A stretch of DNA of 64,000 nt from Harmothoe impar (lineage: Eukaryota > Annelida > Polychaeta > Phyllodocida > Polynoidae), in the NCBI GenBank assembly GCA_947462335.1, contig OX381721.1, forward strand, positions 12,103,910 through 12,167,909. Reading direction: 5' to 3'. Position numbers and translations under genes: made by a program. This document shows positions 48,876 through 62,600 of this stretch, in pieces. The notes below the pieces were generated by a model. That model did not search any database. It was not told the origin of the DNA and saw nothing but the letters and a program-made list of their open reading frames with translations. Every line of letters begins with the position of its first letter. Positions within the stretch are counted from its first letter, which is position 1.

Positions 48876-49460
48876 AGCAAAAAGACCCATCCGCGGGGGA
48901 TTTTTAATTCTGGCTTTGGCCACCAGGGGGCACCAGAAGGGCTAGAGAGTGCATAATTCAAGTAAAAATGATCTAGACTAATTGTGTAGAATACAATAGA
49001 CTTATTATAATTGTTCTATCTTTACTGCAAACATTCTATATTTGGAATGCAAAAAGAATGTTTTCTATGTAAATTAGCATATAAGACATTTTTTGGTTGC
49101 CATGGAAACCATTCCATTAGACAAAATGGGAGATAATTGTCCCGGTTTCTTCAGTATCACATCAATTACTCAAAACTGAAAACAGACTGTAAAAATTCCT
49201 TTTAGAACCAAATTTAAACTAAAAAATACCATTTTATTTGGTTATTTATCAATAAAACTGATTTTTCATGATTATCGCTATTTATTATGGGATGTGATGC
49301 TTTTAGAGCTTATCTACCATTTTCAGTTATTGATATGTAGCAATCTTTGGAAATCAATGCCCACAAAACTACCAGGATTTTTTTAGCTCATGATATCTCA
49401 TTTTAAAGGATATGACACCAACTTTAAATACTAATTCCTCCCCGGATGGGTCTTTTCCCT
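48876..49460 (-). mobile_element. 585-bp inverted-repeat element, copy B
   Basis: The ends agcaaaaagacccatccgcgggg and (inverted) agggaaaagacccatccggggag form ~23-bp TIRs. The interior corresponds to copy A at roughly two-thirds identity by eye. It lies in an intron of the small plus-strand gene model. Confidence 0.8.
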
Positions 49461-49998
49461 AGCCTGGTCACTATACTACGTAGCGGAAGGCAGAAACAAT
49501 CATGGTTTCCCCATGTTGGTTGTAAGAGGGCCTAACAATACCATTATAGGCCTACCAATTTTATCTCAGGACCGTAAGGGGCTAAATATCCACATAGATT
49601 AGACTCTACCTATATCCTCGGAGGCACGTGTAAATCATATCAGGTGTGTCAATAGACCTATCTAAAAAATCAGTCATCTTTACCTCATGTACATGAACAC
49701 TACCGATAAAGCGTAAGGGCTACACAGAATATCTAAATACTTCGGCCCTTAGTCTGAAGTCGCTATCCCAGGTTAGTCATAGGGACATTGCTTAGGCATG
49801 ACCAAGCTATTCAAAAATTACTGAGGCATAACAACATATGACTAATGCCTTACTCAAAAGCACTAGCATAAAACTGATTGAAATGAAGACTTCAGTACTG
49901 ACCAACCTCCCAATATTAACTAACCTAGGTTGCTCGGGGCTAGGGGAAAAAATTGGCTATCTTGATTAGGCTATAGTAACTGAGAGATTGGTCTGTAG

Positions 49999-50040
49999 GG
50001 AACCAAAGAATATCAGTGCAGTGCAGCACCTCGGCATCAG
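49999..50040 (+). CDS. Small plus-strand gene, exon 3 (candidate)
   Basis: A 42-nt segment lies between acceptor gagattggtctgtag and a strong donor ATCAG|GTAAGG. In phase 0 it encodes GTKEYQCSAAPRHQ and joins exons 2 and 4 in frame. Confidence 0.35.
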
Positions 50041-50258
50041 GTAAGGCATCAGGGTTCAGGTGGGTAGGACCTGGCTGTGACCCTGATGGCCTCCATTACA
50101 GTGTGACAGGGGTGATGTAGGGGTGGCAGTGTGCCTTACCACAGGGGGATACAATCTGACAGCTGACTGCAGAATGTACTACAGATCAGGGCAGGTGCTG
50201 ACAGCACCCATCATGCTGTAGGCTCACATTTAACACTGCCTCTGACTTCTGTGTCCAG

Positions 50259-50375
50259 GAAAGGAGAGCGGTGCTATGGCTTTTTAGGAGGGGTCATTTT
50301 CTGAATAACAAGAATGAAATATGTGAATTGAGTGCACGGACTTTACTTTTTACCCTTCCCCTCCCCACTCCCTGA
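50259..50375 (+). CDS. Small plus-strand gene, terminal exon (candidate)
   Basis: After the good acceptor cctctgacttctgtgtccag a phase-0 frame of 38 codons runs to TGA: ERRAVLWLFRRGHFLNNKNE, then ICELSARTLLFTLPLPTP. An AATAAA lies at 50652-50657, a plausible distance for a 3' UTR. Confidence 0.35.
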   Translation, partial: ERRAVLWLFRRGHFLNNKNEICELSARTLLFTLPLPTP

Positions 50376-50651
50376 AAACGGTACCACTTGACTCACATAG
50401 CGTGTTACCTCAGAGAGAACTGCTGTTTGGCCTACCTGTTTATTTGGCCATTTCAAGATGATAATAATTTTTGTGAAATGCAATAGCACCTCATGCTCCT
50501 GCATATTATAGTTTACAGGCACACTGACCTCCCATATAAACAACATAACGTCGTGAACGATTTTCTGAGTCCTGAATTCTGATGGATTCATTTAATGATA
50601 AAGAGAGTAACTTATATTCAATAACTTATATTCAATAACAGGCATTTATAA

Positions 50652-50657
50652 AATAAA
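50652..50657 (+). terminator. Polyadenylation signal AATAAA
   Basis: Canonical hexamer about 280 bases after the candidate stop codon at 50375. Assignment depends on the gene model. Confidence 0.3.
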
Positions 50658-53600
50658 CCACGCTATCCTATGCGTGTGTCCTTAAAAATATAGTATGTAT
50701 TTTTACCGAAGTGAAGCATCACGAAACTGCAGCCATAGCAACAAGACACATTTTGAATAACAAATATCAATGTCAATTTAAAGTGTTTTCTATTACCGAA
50801 GTCACCTCCGCGGTCATTTACAGCAACAATGGACGGTTTTATATGTGCATACTGTTTGTAAAGTATCATTTATCAAAATTTCAATTCGATTTCAAACGTT
50901 TTTCATTACCGATTTCTCTCTTGCAAACAACAATGCTTGGTTGACAAACATCTAATACATCAATTTCTTGTTTTATATAAACCTCCAGATATGTGCTTCA
51001 CTGTACTTCAGGGTATAGCTGCACTAAGCGATAGTTAGCAGATACTCAAGGGAGTACCCTTATCCAGACATAATTATATTATATGGTAACGGTCTTTTAT
51101 CTAAGTCCTCATGCACTCTCTGAGTATTTCCAGAATTGTTGACATGTGCAGTTAGATTTGTATAATTATGTCTCCTGAATCAAAAGATAAAAAGATAAAT
51201 CGGTGTTATACAATTATACACACAAACAAGTGTGGATTGCAGGAATATCAAGAATAAAAATGATTCCATGTTCACCCAGATTCCTTATTCCTCCATGATA
51301 TTAGAGGAGGCACCAACACATCCACATAATCACATGGATAGCATAGGATGGAGCAGCAGGCCATCACCTTGTTGCGTCTATACACCTTACATCCAGCTCA
51401 CCCACGTGTCCCATTTACAACTGTAGTCAGGCTCCCATCTTGACCTCAAAGGTAGGCTAAAAAGGGACACCCACTCCCAAGGTATTTGTGAGTGGAATAT
51501 TAAAGTTGTCACTCGAGCAGATGTTATTGTTCTCTGACACCCAGGCTGTGTTTTACTCGGTGTGTTTGTATTTGTTTCAGAAGACTGGGAGATTATTCAA
51601 TGGGAAGGATATGGATTAAACCACAGGCTTCACACCTGTAAACCGCCCCCTGCCTCTTATCCTGCCAGTCTGCTACAGACTGTAAATGGGATCAAGTACA
51701 TCCCCTCTCTGGGCCCTACACTAACAAGGAAGGGGCTGCTTCTGGTGTGGGTGGTAAAAATGAGGACGGGTTATAATCTGCCTACAAGCTGCCAATAAAG
51801 CTGATGTTAGTCCGAGATAGTAATCTCCTACTGAGTGGCTCTGAGCGGCTCGGAGACTCCACAAACATGAGTTTCCAACAGAGCTGCTTAATATCAGCAA
51901 GCAGTGAAGGGTAGGGGTGAAGGGGGGGGATAGTACATATGGCATTGCCTGACAAAATGGGGGAGAAGATTACCAGGCAATAGTAAAAGGAAGAGAGAGA
52001 GACGGACGACGAGACGGGGGCCATGCAGAGAGGGAAGATGACATTCATGAACAGGATGGCATGGGGAACTGGGGAAAGAGCTTTACAACAGGGAGGACCA
52101 TATGTTGGATAAACAGTTAACTGAGGATCAGGGCAGACATGTTAGTTCTGGATCAGCTTATGGTGGTATTAGGGTGGGGGAAAAACTTGGTCCATAGGTA
52201 TCTAAAGAGCGGCTTAATTATCAGTGTGGGAGGTGGTAGATACATAATAATTATGCTGGTGTGGATCAACCACAATACACAGTCTAATATGCTATATTGA
52301 GGGTTTTACATCGCTAATCTATAGCCTTCGAAATCTAGTGGTATAAATAGGTTCAATACAATGTTTGAGTAGAATATTGTCTCACATAGGCCTCTGATTA
52401 TTTAGATAGCACTGAATATGTTGATAACTACTTTTTGATGATATGTGATTATGATATAGAGAATACAGCCGTAGGCCTAGTGATTAAAAAAACATGTGCA
52501 TTATAAAATTTATGTTAGCAGATTCTCAGCATAATTATATATGGCACTCCTTTAGTATTATTATTAAACCAACAACTCTATTCTAATTTTGGCTCTGGAC
52601 ATCTTCAACCTGCATCCCAACGCAGCTTTACCAGTAGCCTTAAGCTTCCCTCGCAGAAGTTACAGACCGGGCTGACCTCCTTCACCCCCTTTCCTTCACC
52701 CCCGGCCTGTCCACCACCCTCAGGCTTTACTGAAGTGGGGTCTTGGCATCTGCACAAATCTTCCTCACTAGATGTAACCCTGATATACACTAGTCCAAAT
52801 GGGTGACTGTTTCCAATTGGTCTGACCATATTCCAGTCAACCCTCCAGATATATCTTCACTTATTTGTGTCCTCTTCCTCCCAGTCTGTAGCACCCTTAA
52901 CCCCTAATCTCCCCATTTAGCTCCCTGCCCTGACAGTCCAGCAATATACTAGTTACCTCTCCTCCTAACACAGACAAACTTAGATTTCATCCCAAGCCAT
53001 ATTGTCAACTATTCTTTTAGTTTGGCCGATCCAGCATACAATAAAATATGGATCAGTTTAATATAATATGTTAGCATTGATCTGATCTTTAATGTAATTA
53101 CATTCATGCTATTGATGAGTAAACTATCTGAGCCGAATTACCTCTTTTCTATTGCCAATCTAAATTAATTGGGCACATGCATGCTCTTACACGTTCTAAA
53201 AAAATAAAAAAGCACAATATAAACTCTTACGGTGTTACAGTCTAAGCAGGACCTCGTATCTCCCTACCACCCCAAATAACCACGTTTAGCCACCCTCTCC
53301 ACCAGGGTCCTGAGGCCGGTCTCTGGTCATGCCCTCCTCTCTATTCTCTGCAGCGTCCATTAATTGTTTTGTTTAGCAGGCTCTAGGGTAGAATTCATTT
53401 AATTTCAATTGATTTGGAAGCCAAGCCCACAACCCCTTTATTAAGAGGGACCTGTGGCACCTGAATAGGGCACAAGGTTGGTTATGGCCCCCGTCCACTG
53501 GGCTCTAATCGGCCGAAGCTATATAAGAAATGTATGGGCTTAGTCGGCCGAAGTTCTGCAGTGGACGGTGGCTATCAGGCAGGGCAGGGGGTGGACGTAT

Positions 53601-56600
53601 GCAGGGGGGAATACGAGACTAGGATTGGGCGAGATATAAATTGGTATAAGTTGAAAGGAACATGTGTATGGGGAGTCAGTTCTAGGAACTCGGTGATTGG
53701 AAACAGTGACAGTGAGGATGAAATTTCAAAATATCAATTTTATTAGATATCATATCACAAATATGACAATGTTATAACAAAACATGAACCCCTATAGGAA
53801 GAATCAGGAATACTGAATCTTACTTCCAGTGTCTACATCAGTGAGAAGGAATATTAAATGTTTTAACATTTCAGAATAACATAATATAAACATATAACAG
53901 CTGAAGTCAATCTGGGTTCTCCAAAAAGCCTCTACAGCCTACACAGTTTCATCCTCCGACATCAGCTATTTATCTACTTTTCCGAGGGAGGCAGAAGAGC
54001 AGTATGCATTGTTCTTTTGTAAAGCTATGAAGGGGAAAGACATTTGTAAAGAACCAGCTGTCTGGCGTGTGGAGGCAAAAACTAGTTGGATAGAATAATG
54101 AATGGTATTGGATGTTACTGTGGAAGCTCCGGGGTTCAGAAGGTCGTTTCAGAAGCTTGATAAATGTCCCGAGGTAATTTCATTTAAAGGCTTGAATGGT
54201 TACCGCTGATCTCAATGATTTAACTAAATTGCAACTGTGAATATAAATAGAAGCTGAACAATAGAGGTTTCAGCGTTTTAGTCAGATTTACCAGTCGTTT
54301 GCTCCGCTGAATCCCAGCAATGATTTAAGCTTAGATCATTCAACAATTTACAAGTGTAAGTTTATTGCATCTCATAGTATGTGTAGTTATTATGGTAGGT
54401 TTTAAAAAGATAATAACATAATGTAATAATGTACTAGGAATAGGTACATTGTGGAATATTTATGCTATAAACAAATCCATATCTCTTTGACACCGTATTG
54501 AAGAGTATGCCACAGAGGTAAACCTGCTTTCCTGATTATAAGTGGACATGTAAGTAGGGTTTGGATTTTGGAGCGTTAGGTAATCCGAGTCAAGCTTTAA
54601 CATTATTATAAAACGTATATCCGCACCTGCCTCTAGGCCCATTTGAGACATTCATGGCTCCCTATACAGCTAAGCCTAAGGTAGCCTTCTCCTTTACCAC
54701 CCATACGAGGTATATCAATCACCCTGGGGCCTATAGCCAGACTCTAGATTGGGCCACCCAGGATTTTTTTTGCTGTATATCAATACTTAATGTGGAAAAC
54801 ATAAACAGTCTTACGATAGGATGTACATGTCTGAGTGTCCCAATGATAAAAGGTGGCCTTTATGCTAGCATGATATAGAGCAGCATGATAGTAAAGGTTT
54901 TGGCTTAAACCGTAAGGCAATTTAACTATAAGGTCTAAGGTGACTATTGCTTATCATTCAGTGTATTTTCATTGTCGGGGGGGGGGGGGCAATGGAAGGC
55001 TACAGTGAACAATGGCATAGTGTGAGGGTCTTAGTTCTACATATTGCCACCAGGTGGACATTATGTTCATCTACCGTTATCATCATGAATAAAGCAGACA
55101 TAATGAAGGCAATTTGTGTTAATTTGGTTGTTGATGTAACCCCGGCTTCAGCCGTGTGGTTCTGCCAGAAAGAAAGGGCCTTTCCTGGTATGGAGGAGCT
55201 GAGGGGGGGGGGGCGGGGAGGTTAATAGTTGTACTATTCACAAGCCTGGTGATTAACATTTCTGTCAGTGTCCTTATGTTAGGACAGTGGAGTGCCCATA
55301 TTTGTCCATTCTCATCATTGTTTTTCATTGACAGATTTCACAAAAATCCTAGCAATTTTTGAGATGTGAGCGGTGATGAGAGAGAGGTACTCTTTTGTTT
55401 GTCGTAGTGACCCAAGTGTTCATGGAAATACGTGGGAAACCAATTCAGCTGAATCCAGTGTTATGGCTTTAATGATACGAACATGGGTAAGTGCAGTGGA
55501 TCTGGAACCTTTCAGCACACTTTCATTCAAGTAGTTTCTTTTATCTTAAATTAAAATTCAGTTTAAGTACTTCATTAAAGATCAGGACACAGACCCACCC
55601 TACTTAGACAAGAACATTTTTGTTTTTCTATCCAGGTTCACTAATTCAAGAGAGTGAGTAAACACAATTTCCTAAAGTTTTCTTCATCTGTAAGCATCAC
55701 CATTCTCACAAGTTGGGCTTATTCTCCTTCATATGATCCCCTTCATATATGAGAGAGGTTTAATTTTCTCCAAATCATCAGGCGAATTGGTTTTAGCTTT
55801 GTTCACGTCTATGATTATTGTTTCCCGTTAGATGTCTCAAAGCCTTTCAGCAGTTCGCCTTCATTCATATCTGATGAAGGGAAAGATGCTTCTAAATGGC
55901 CCTGTGCAACAGTTCAACAACGTATAGAGTTCCAAAAAGAAATTCTATGGAATTCTATTATTCTATGTGTAGAGAGCTGATACACATCAATACAGACGGA
56001 TGCTGAACAGCTTCTGCGTTAAGCAGTGAATTCCTATATCATAGACTGTGGGATATAATTCATGACCTTTCTCAGCAGCTATAATAGGAAATAAATGAGC
56101 GTTCTTATGCATAGTTCAATTTAAAAGAGGCAGAGGTTACCATTATAGGGACCAGGTTTGTGACTATAGTAGGGAATCGAATATGGATTCTCCAAGTTCT
56201 AGAAGCATTTCTGAGTAAAGTTTTGCAAGTGTTTCTTTCTAGACCTATTTTTTCTGTAGATTCTGAAAAAATAACTTGCGGAGCTGAGAATTGAGTTTTA
56301 GGGGGGCCAGGGGCTCCCAAAATGCAATTATTTTTTTAAACTTTATTTTCCCCCTAGAATTAAAATGTCTTCTCATGTATCATGAAGTAATAGTTAACAT
56401 GAAAGGTATGGTTATCATTCATCAGTAAATAGTGTTGTTGTGGTTGCCATGGTTACCTGCTTACCAACAAAACAAAAAGTACACATTAATCTATTTGGTT
56501 AATACTTATATTTATACATCCATCGTATAGACATAACAGGCAATATTTAACTTCTCTATACTTGTTTGAGAAACCAGCTGCACTTGTACTGACCATAGTG

Positions 56601-56734
56601 ACCTGCTCCTAGTAAATGACACCTCTGATACATTGCTATATCTCAATAATAAGTAGGTTTTGCCATTAGTACTCTGCCAGAATCTCTGTGTTTTTACGGC
56701 TTACTCCTTAAATGTCATCGTTTGAATATGGGTC
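50658..56734. other. No convincing gene
   Basis: One splice-bounded frame begins after ttgtatttgtttcag near 51581 (EDWEIIQWEGYG...), but it has no matching partner. Poly-G runs occur at 54977-54988 and 55202-55213. A 15-bp tandem repeat (acttatattcaata) lies at about 50610-50638. The remainder is unique AT-rich DNA. Confidence 0.5.
53491..53568. repeat. 78-bp dyad with embedded direct repeat
   Basis: The outer arms ccgtccactg/cagtggacgg are inverted. Inside, gggct-n-taatcggccgaag and gggcttagtcggccgaag are direct repeats. Possibly a tiny MITE. Confidence 0.6.
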
Positions 56735-58190
56735 ATAATCCATCATATTTCACACTTTTTATTTTATTGTCCTCACTTGTGAACACTGTGGCAAGGAGAA
56801 GAGGCAGTTCCAGTGTGACAACTGCTTGTATACTGGAACCCTGCCTTCCTATACCCACATTACACCCAGTCCTACACTGGCACACGACTAGAGAGAGGCA
56901 AGCCTCTGGAATTGCTTCCTTTGTCATTAGCAGAAGTAACAGGTTGTTGTCTGCCATCTTCCATCCCATGCATGTATAGGATCTGTAATGTTGGGTTTCG
57001 GGATGTGTGCCTAGTTCCATATCAGACTCTGGTAGTGCACACACATGAGATGTTAGTTCAGTGCATCTGATGTTGGAGGTAGAGCTTCTGTTTTCTTACA
57101 ATGTCCAAACAAAAGAGCCCTTGCATTGTTCACTGAACCAGTATGTCTGTGTCCCTTGCCTGTATGACTATTGTGTTGGAGGAGCAGTTGATGGCATGCA
57201 AGATGATATGAGTGTCTGACTCCCGGTGATCACCTTTCAAGCTAGATGTGTCTAATGGGAGTGTGGTCCTTACCTCCTCGGGATCATGGAATGTTCCATC
57301 TATTATAACCATTTTGTGCGTCACTGTTTTCATTACATGCTCCATAAGGAAAGTAGAGAGTTCCCTCTTGTTTCTTTAGGTGTACAATGAAATTCCTCCA
57401 ATCATCAGGGAGCAGAACAGTTTACTTTTGCACCATACTCCGAATTGGCCTTTTGTTGTTCTTCTGTTGCTTCCTTGTTTCAGTCTTGACGCTTTTGTCT
57501 CTGTATTGATCACCTACCAAATCAATCCTCTGATAGTTTTCTCTAATTCTTAGGATGGTGTTGACAAATGCGTTTGCTAAGTCCCCGAAAACCTTTGCTC
57601 ATTCTGGTTTGCCCAATGCATGTATTGTGGATGAAACATATATAATGATGGTTAAATCATTTGTTGTGTGAATTGAAGTTGGGCAGGCAATGTCTTTAGT
57701 AAGGCTACGTATGAGGAGTGATTTATCACCACTCCTTAACCTTCCATTTGCTTCTGCAAGAGACAGAGGAACTGCCATTAGCTCAAGCTCCAAGATCTTG
57801 TCCAAATTCACAGCTCTTCCAGCAGCAAATGAAGTTGTATTACATTCCTGTCAGCTTTCAACACAACAGTTTCTCCTTTGGCTTTCATTTTCTTTTCAAC
57901 CTTGTAGAGGTTTGTGAATGTCATTGGATTGTTCTGCTTGATTTGGCTGTGGAATTTTTCCAATTTCTCAATGAATCTCTCCACAACAAAGTGCTCTAGT
58001 TAATCCTGTCCTTTGGAATTGCTGATGCTAATGCATCCTGAAATGCAGGTGTTGCCATATCTTTGTTTGCAATGTTATGGAGTAGCTCTGTTTGTGTGAA
58101 TACCTCCATGCTCTTTAACTTTGTTCCTACCAACTCACCCATAACCAAATCAATCAAGGTCCATTTCAAGGAATTTAATCTACAGGCCAT
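56735..58190 (-). pseudogene. Frameshifted copy of a dispersed animal protein family
   Basis: Read from 58190 downwards, consecutive pieces in shifting frames follow one protein. TQTELLHNIANKDMATPAFQ (58190-57996) is followed by VLKADRNVIQLHLLLEEL and then LDKILELELMAVPLSLAEANG (57811-57750). Next come DLANAFVNTILRIRENYQRI and RRIDL-like residues (57575-57480), an in-frame stop near 57417, DGTFHDPEEVRTTL with ESDTHIILHA and ARDTDILV (57345-57130), and a Cys-rich tail CQCRTGCNV (56870-56840). The order matches a large uncharacterised family that I recall from invertebrate and fish genomes, with an EADTRIxLHA...DTDV core. At least three frameshifts or stops show it is not functional. Confidence 0.65.
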
Positions 58191-59425
58191 GACAAATATT
58201 CAACTTGTGATTGATCTATATAATCACAACTACAAATGATATTTATAACTAGCCAGTTCTTACAGTTCCTGATCCTTGCAGTGCAGAAGAGTCGTAATCA
58301 TTGTGGTATATACATACAGTCACCTCCCTCTATGAAGACCACAAAAGGGGGTGCCAGAAGGAGGGGCTACTGGCTAGTGAGACCCTTTGATGGGAGCATA
58401 GTGCTTTATGCCATTTTGGGATGATTATGCATGGATGTGAACCTACTGTGTTTATCATTGGGGCTGCATTCATGCCTGATGAACCAATACTGTATGGTGA
58501 ATTATTAGTCACCAGTGCTTCATTGATGCATCATGACAACAATTGAATGTCTAACTTGAAGCATCATGTGATCCTTCAATGGTTAAAGGGAAACTTAGAT
58601 ATATAGATGGTTACATCAATTTATTTAACACAAAACAAAGCCTTCTTAGGTAATGATTGTAACCATGGTTACCATGGTTACCATAATGGTAATTCATGAA
58701 GATGCCTCTCTATCAGACCTTTCATTAAAGGAATTCCCTCACCAAATATGATGATAAACAGCCCTTTATGACAATGTAATGTGGATTTTTGTCAGAAATC
58801 TGTGTTTTGGGGGGGTTTTGACCCCCTTATATGAATTTCTCAGTTTCACAAGTACTTTTTTTGTAATCTACACGGAAAATTGGCCCTAGGAAAATGGCTT
58901 GCGAAACTTTATTCAGAAATGCCTCTAGAAAGTTTTAGGATGACATTTCTCTGATTCAATTCCCTACTACTACATTTATAAGTCCGATGCTGGACTGTTT
59001 ATGGGACATTGCGTCTGGCTCTGGTTTTCTGGTACATGTATGACAGTAACTGTTCGGGGAGCCTGACTCTAGGTGGCTCTGCGGATCCCCCACCAGTCAG
59101 GTGACCATCTCTCTGTGATACAGTAAGGTCCTCACTGATTGGCTGGTCCAGACCACAAAACATTGGGAGTTACATAAGTATTACCCAAGACTGTACTCAT
59201 AAAGTCGGGCCCCACGACTGGAGCGGACGTAGCTCGTCCGTTTAAAGAATGTTGTGTAGCACTTTATGGTGTGTTTTTCATTTATATTCATTTTGTATTT
59301 GTATTCTGCTTTGTATGATAAGTTGTAAAAACATGACTGATTGTGTCTGGGTAACCCTTTCCTTGCATAGGAAAGGCATAAATAGCAACTGTTGCAACAT
59401 GCTTCATTGCTTATCGTTGCTGCAG

Positions 59426-59679
59426 AATTGGCTACCAGAATGAGCCGTGATAGGCAGAACAGAACATGGAATGAAACGTGGGGTGATACTAGGAGCAAAA
59501 AAAGTTCTAATGATGGGAGCAATTCTCCGAAAATCATAGAATGGATAAGTAGACACTGGAATAGGGATATTATTAATGAGAGACAAAGCTATAAAATGCA
59601 TAAGCCCGAAATGAAGACCATCAATGATGCTAGCTATAGATGGAGGAAAACCAAGAGAACATCTGCAGTACACACATAA
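59426..59679 (+). CDS. Candidate terminal exon, unknown product
   Basis: After acceptor cttatcgttgctgcag an 83-codon frame runs to TAA in phase 1. It encodes ATRMSRDRQNRTWNETWGDT, a Ser/Asn/Lys-rich linker and KIIEWISRHWNRDIINERQS, ending KTKRTSAVHT. The charged, helix-prone composition differs from the random frames nearby. No AATAAA follows within several hundred bases and no upstream exon was identified. Confidence 0.4.
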
Positions 59680-62600
59680 TCTAAGCTAGGACTGCGAGGC
59701 ATACAGAAATACACGGGGTCAATAGAGGAAGAGCTGCTCATGTAACCTCTGTGACCTGAGGGGGTGGGAGCAATACAGGAGCAGCTCAGTCTGAGTCTGT
59801 GAGACACTTATAGCTGCCTGTGTGGGGTTAGTGATGCACGTGGGGAGTCCCCAAACACTATCTGTGAGGGATGGAAGTATAGTGGTGGTGTGTAAAATTA
59901 AGGGTGGAATGTGGAGAGTATAAGGTATTACTGACAGAGACATAGTAGGAGTGCAGTGCTAAGTGAGGTGTTTTGTACCCTGTTTAGTCTACATACTACA
60001 AAATGTCCGAAGCTCTCCATCACAAAGTGTCCATAAGAACAGGTTGTAAATATCCTACCATCAAAAATAATTGTTGGCAAAATACAGTTTGTTACACGTT
60101 GAAAACTGTTCACTTCAAATTAGACATTACTAACTTTGGGTCCAAATTTTGCAGACAAAAGTAACCAAATTGAAATACAAAAATAAGGATGGTGATCAGT
60201 GGATATTCTGCAACACGAATATGTATGAATCCTCTTTGATAACATTCTCTTTTTGCTACTTTGTATTCCATTATTCTGAACGTGGTTTGGTAAGTGCCAT
60301 TCTCAGGCCATCCTGACAATCTCAGGCAATTCTTAACCTCTCCTGTCCTGCATTGCGCTGCACCTCTTTCACTCCTACTGCAATATCCACCGACCACTCT
60401 GAATCTCTCACAACTATAGGACATAACATCCACAAATCACCATCAATAACAGCACTGCCCTGTGTAACCTAACCCCCTTAGGGCAGCTGCATTCCCCTTC
60501 ATCTATCTGATACCCTACCCCTCAGATCCTTACCCAGGGGCGGCACAACAGACACAAAAGGACACCCCTCCCATGCTCCAGCACACCCTCTCCCATGCTT
60601 CACCAGACTTCCTTCCCACAGTTATATTGATATGGAATGGAATTACCGCTGCAGCTTGCTGTATAATCTTACGGCTGATGTAGGATTGTAGAGGATTGGT
60701 GTCCCACAGTTTAGTGTAGCCTTTTCATACAGATATGGTTTATAAAGCCATGTACCATATTCTCGCGACTTAGCACTAGGGCGCTCTTCAATTTGCCATG
60801 GCCTATAAACTCAAGACAGGCGCTTATAAGAGATCCTAATATTATGCTTAATGAACATTTCAAGACCCCTGCACCCCCAGTGCTTATACAAGACCGGCTC
60901 TTTTGAAACGGGCGCTTTATCATGACGTTACGGTAACAGCAGTTCCATAAACAGAAAGTATTGCATGAATCTGTAACGTACGGCATGTTAAACCGGCGAG
61001 TTTTCATGTTAGATCATTGCGAGTCTTTTTTTTAAAACATTGCTGCCATTGCTCCATGATCACATGACCAGCATGCTAGCTTCTAATTGGTCTAGAGCAG
61101 CAAAAAGCGTATCACAAGTAGGGATGGTACAAAAAACCCTGGGTGGTACGTATTTCTTCATTATCCGTCCACAGGATCGTACCAGCTACGTTAGGTCGTG
61201 TAATAATTACCTGTAACCTGCCTTAGTGTAGAGGAACATGTATATATGGATGCAAGGGTATTATAGAGATGGATGGAGGCTAACAGCCTGCCCACACACT
61301 ACTGCCAGGACCAGGATGGGGAGTGACGTCATGAGGAGATATGAGTAGGGAAGAGATGAGAGTGATGACACGAAGACATTTTAAAGCAGTGTTTTCTTCA
61401 TGTTAGGTGTTGTTATGAGTGGATCGCTAATCAGGATTCAAATTTGGCACCTAAATGTATTATTATGATGATGGTAGTAGATGTGGTGGTGCATTAATTT
61501 AAGTCTAAGTATGTCCCGGTTCTGAGAGTTCTAATTCTGAAGGCATGCTCCTGATCGAGAGCCAAAGCTGACTTGCCTAATGGGCTAAAATGACAGATTC
61601 TGTAGAAAAAAACTAGTTTTGTCATAGTCAACTTTTATATATCATTCTACGAATGAAGGATTGTGGGATATGTCCCCTGTGATATGCGCCCCAATCTTTG
61701 GCTCTAAAACTAATGACATTGATACATTACTCTATTATATAGAATATAAAGCAGGCCATTCCACCGTCACCTTTATCTCTAGCTACTCTGTATCTGAATG
61801 GCTCCCCATACATTGTAAGATTGATGGTTAATGATGTCTAATGTTTAACCCAACAGCCCTTATCTCATCCGTCTACAGTGAAACTCCCACAAAGCAAACA
61901 GGGACGCCCGACGCTGCATCCACAACACACTTCTAGTGGGAGCACGAGGTGCGAGTATGCAATCAACGGCTAAATTGGCTTCCGGTCTGGAACAGAATTG
62001 CCCTTAAGGCGTCAAATGCAGAGACTAATCACAAACAATGTGTTCCTCGGCCAGTCACCGACAATGGTGCCTTGGGTGTTAAATCAAAGAAAAAGCCTGA
62101 GATAGTAGACAAAACCGTTCATCAGTGCAGTTGAAATTCTATCTGCAGATCGGTTGCTGAACTAGTAAATCCTCCAGTTTAATTTAAGGGAGCAGAGGAA
62201 CATGAATTCACCAACCTCACTTTAATGAGAGACTTGACTATCATGGACCAGTTTTATTGGCTACCCATGGAGAGGGAGGCCACTCAAGAATCTAACTGGT
62301 GATTAGAAAAATCAATTCTGCCTTCAGGTCCTTCACTCAAGCCTGTCAATAAAATGGGTGATGAAAAACTCCTGTATTGATCTATTATTTTAACTCTGAC
62401 TAAAATGTAAATGGTATGATACAATAGAAAAGGATTATTTTGTGCTGTTTCTAGCGTTTTGGTGTGACAATGGACTAGGGGTATAGCTTATAGCTGCATG
62501 GTATAGCCTCGTTAGATAGCTCAAAAAGAAGCTATAGCATTTCACTCGTTTTTTACTATAATAGATTGCACTGATAATGATTTAAGTGGTAAGATATAAA

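Noticed and set aside
51581..51798. Plus frame EDWEIIQWEGYG after tttgtttcag
   Set aside because: Acceptor is good, but no compatible upstream exon; joining it to phase-1 candidates creates a stop.
58236..58424. Plus frame QKSRNHCGIYIQ after ccttgcag
   Set aside because: Adjoins the decayed family copy on the other strand; no partner exon or homology.
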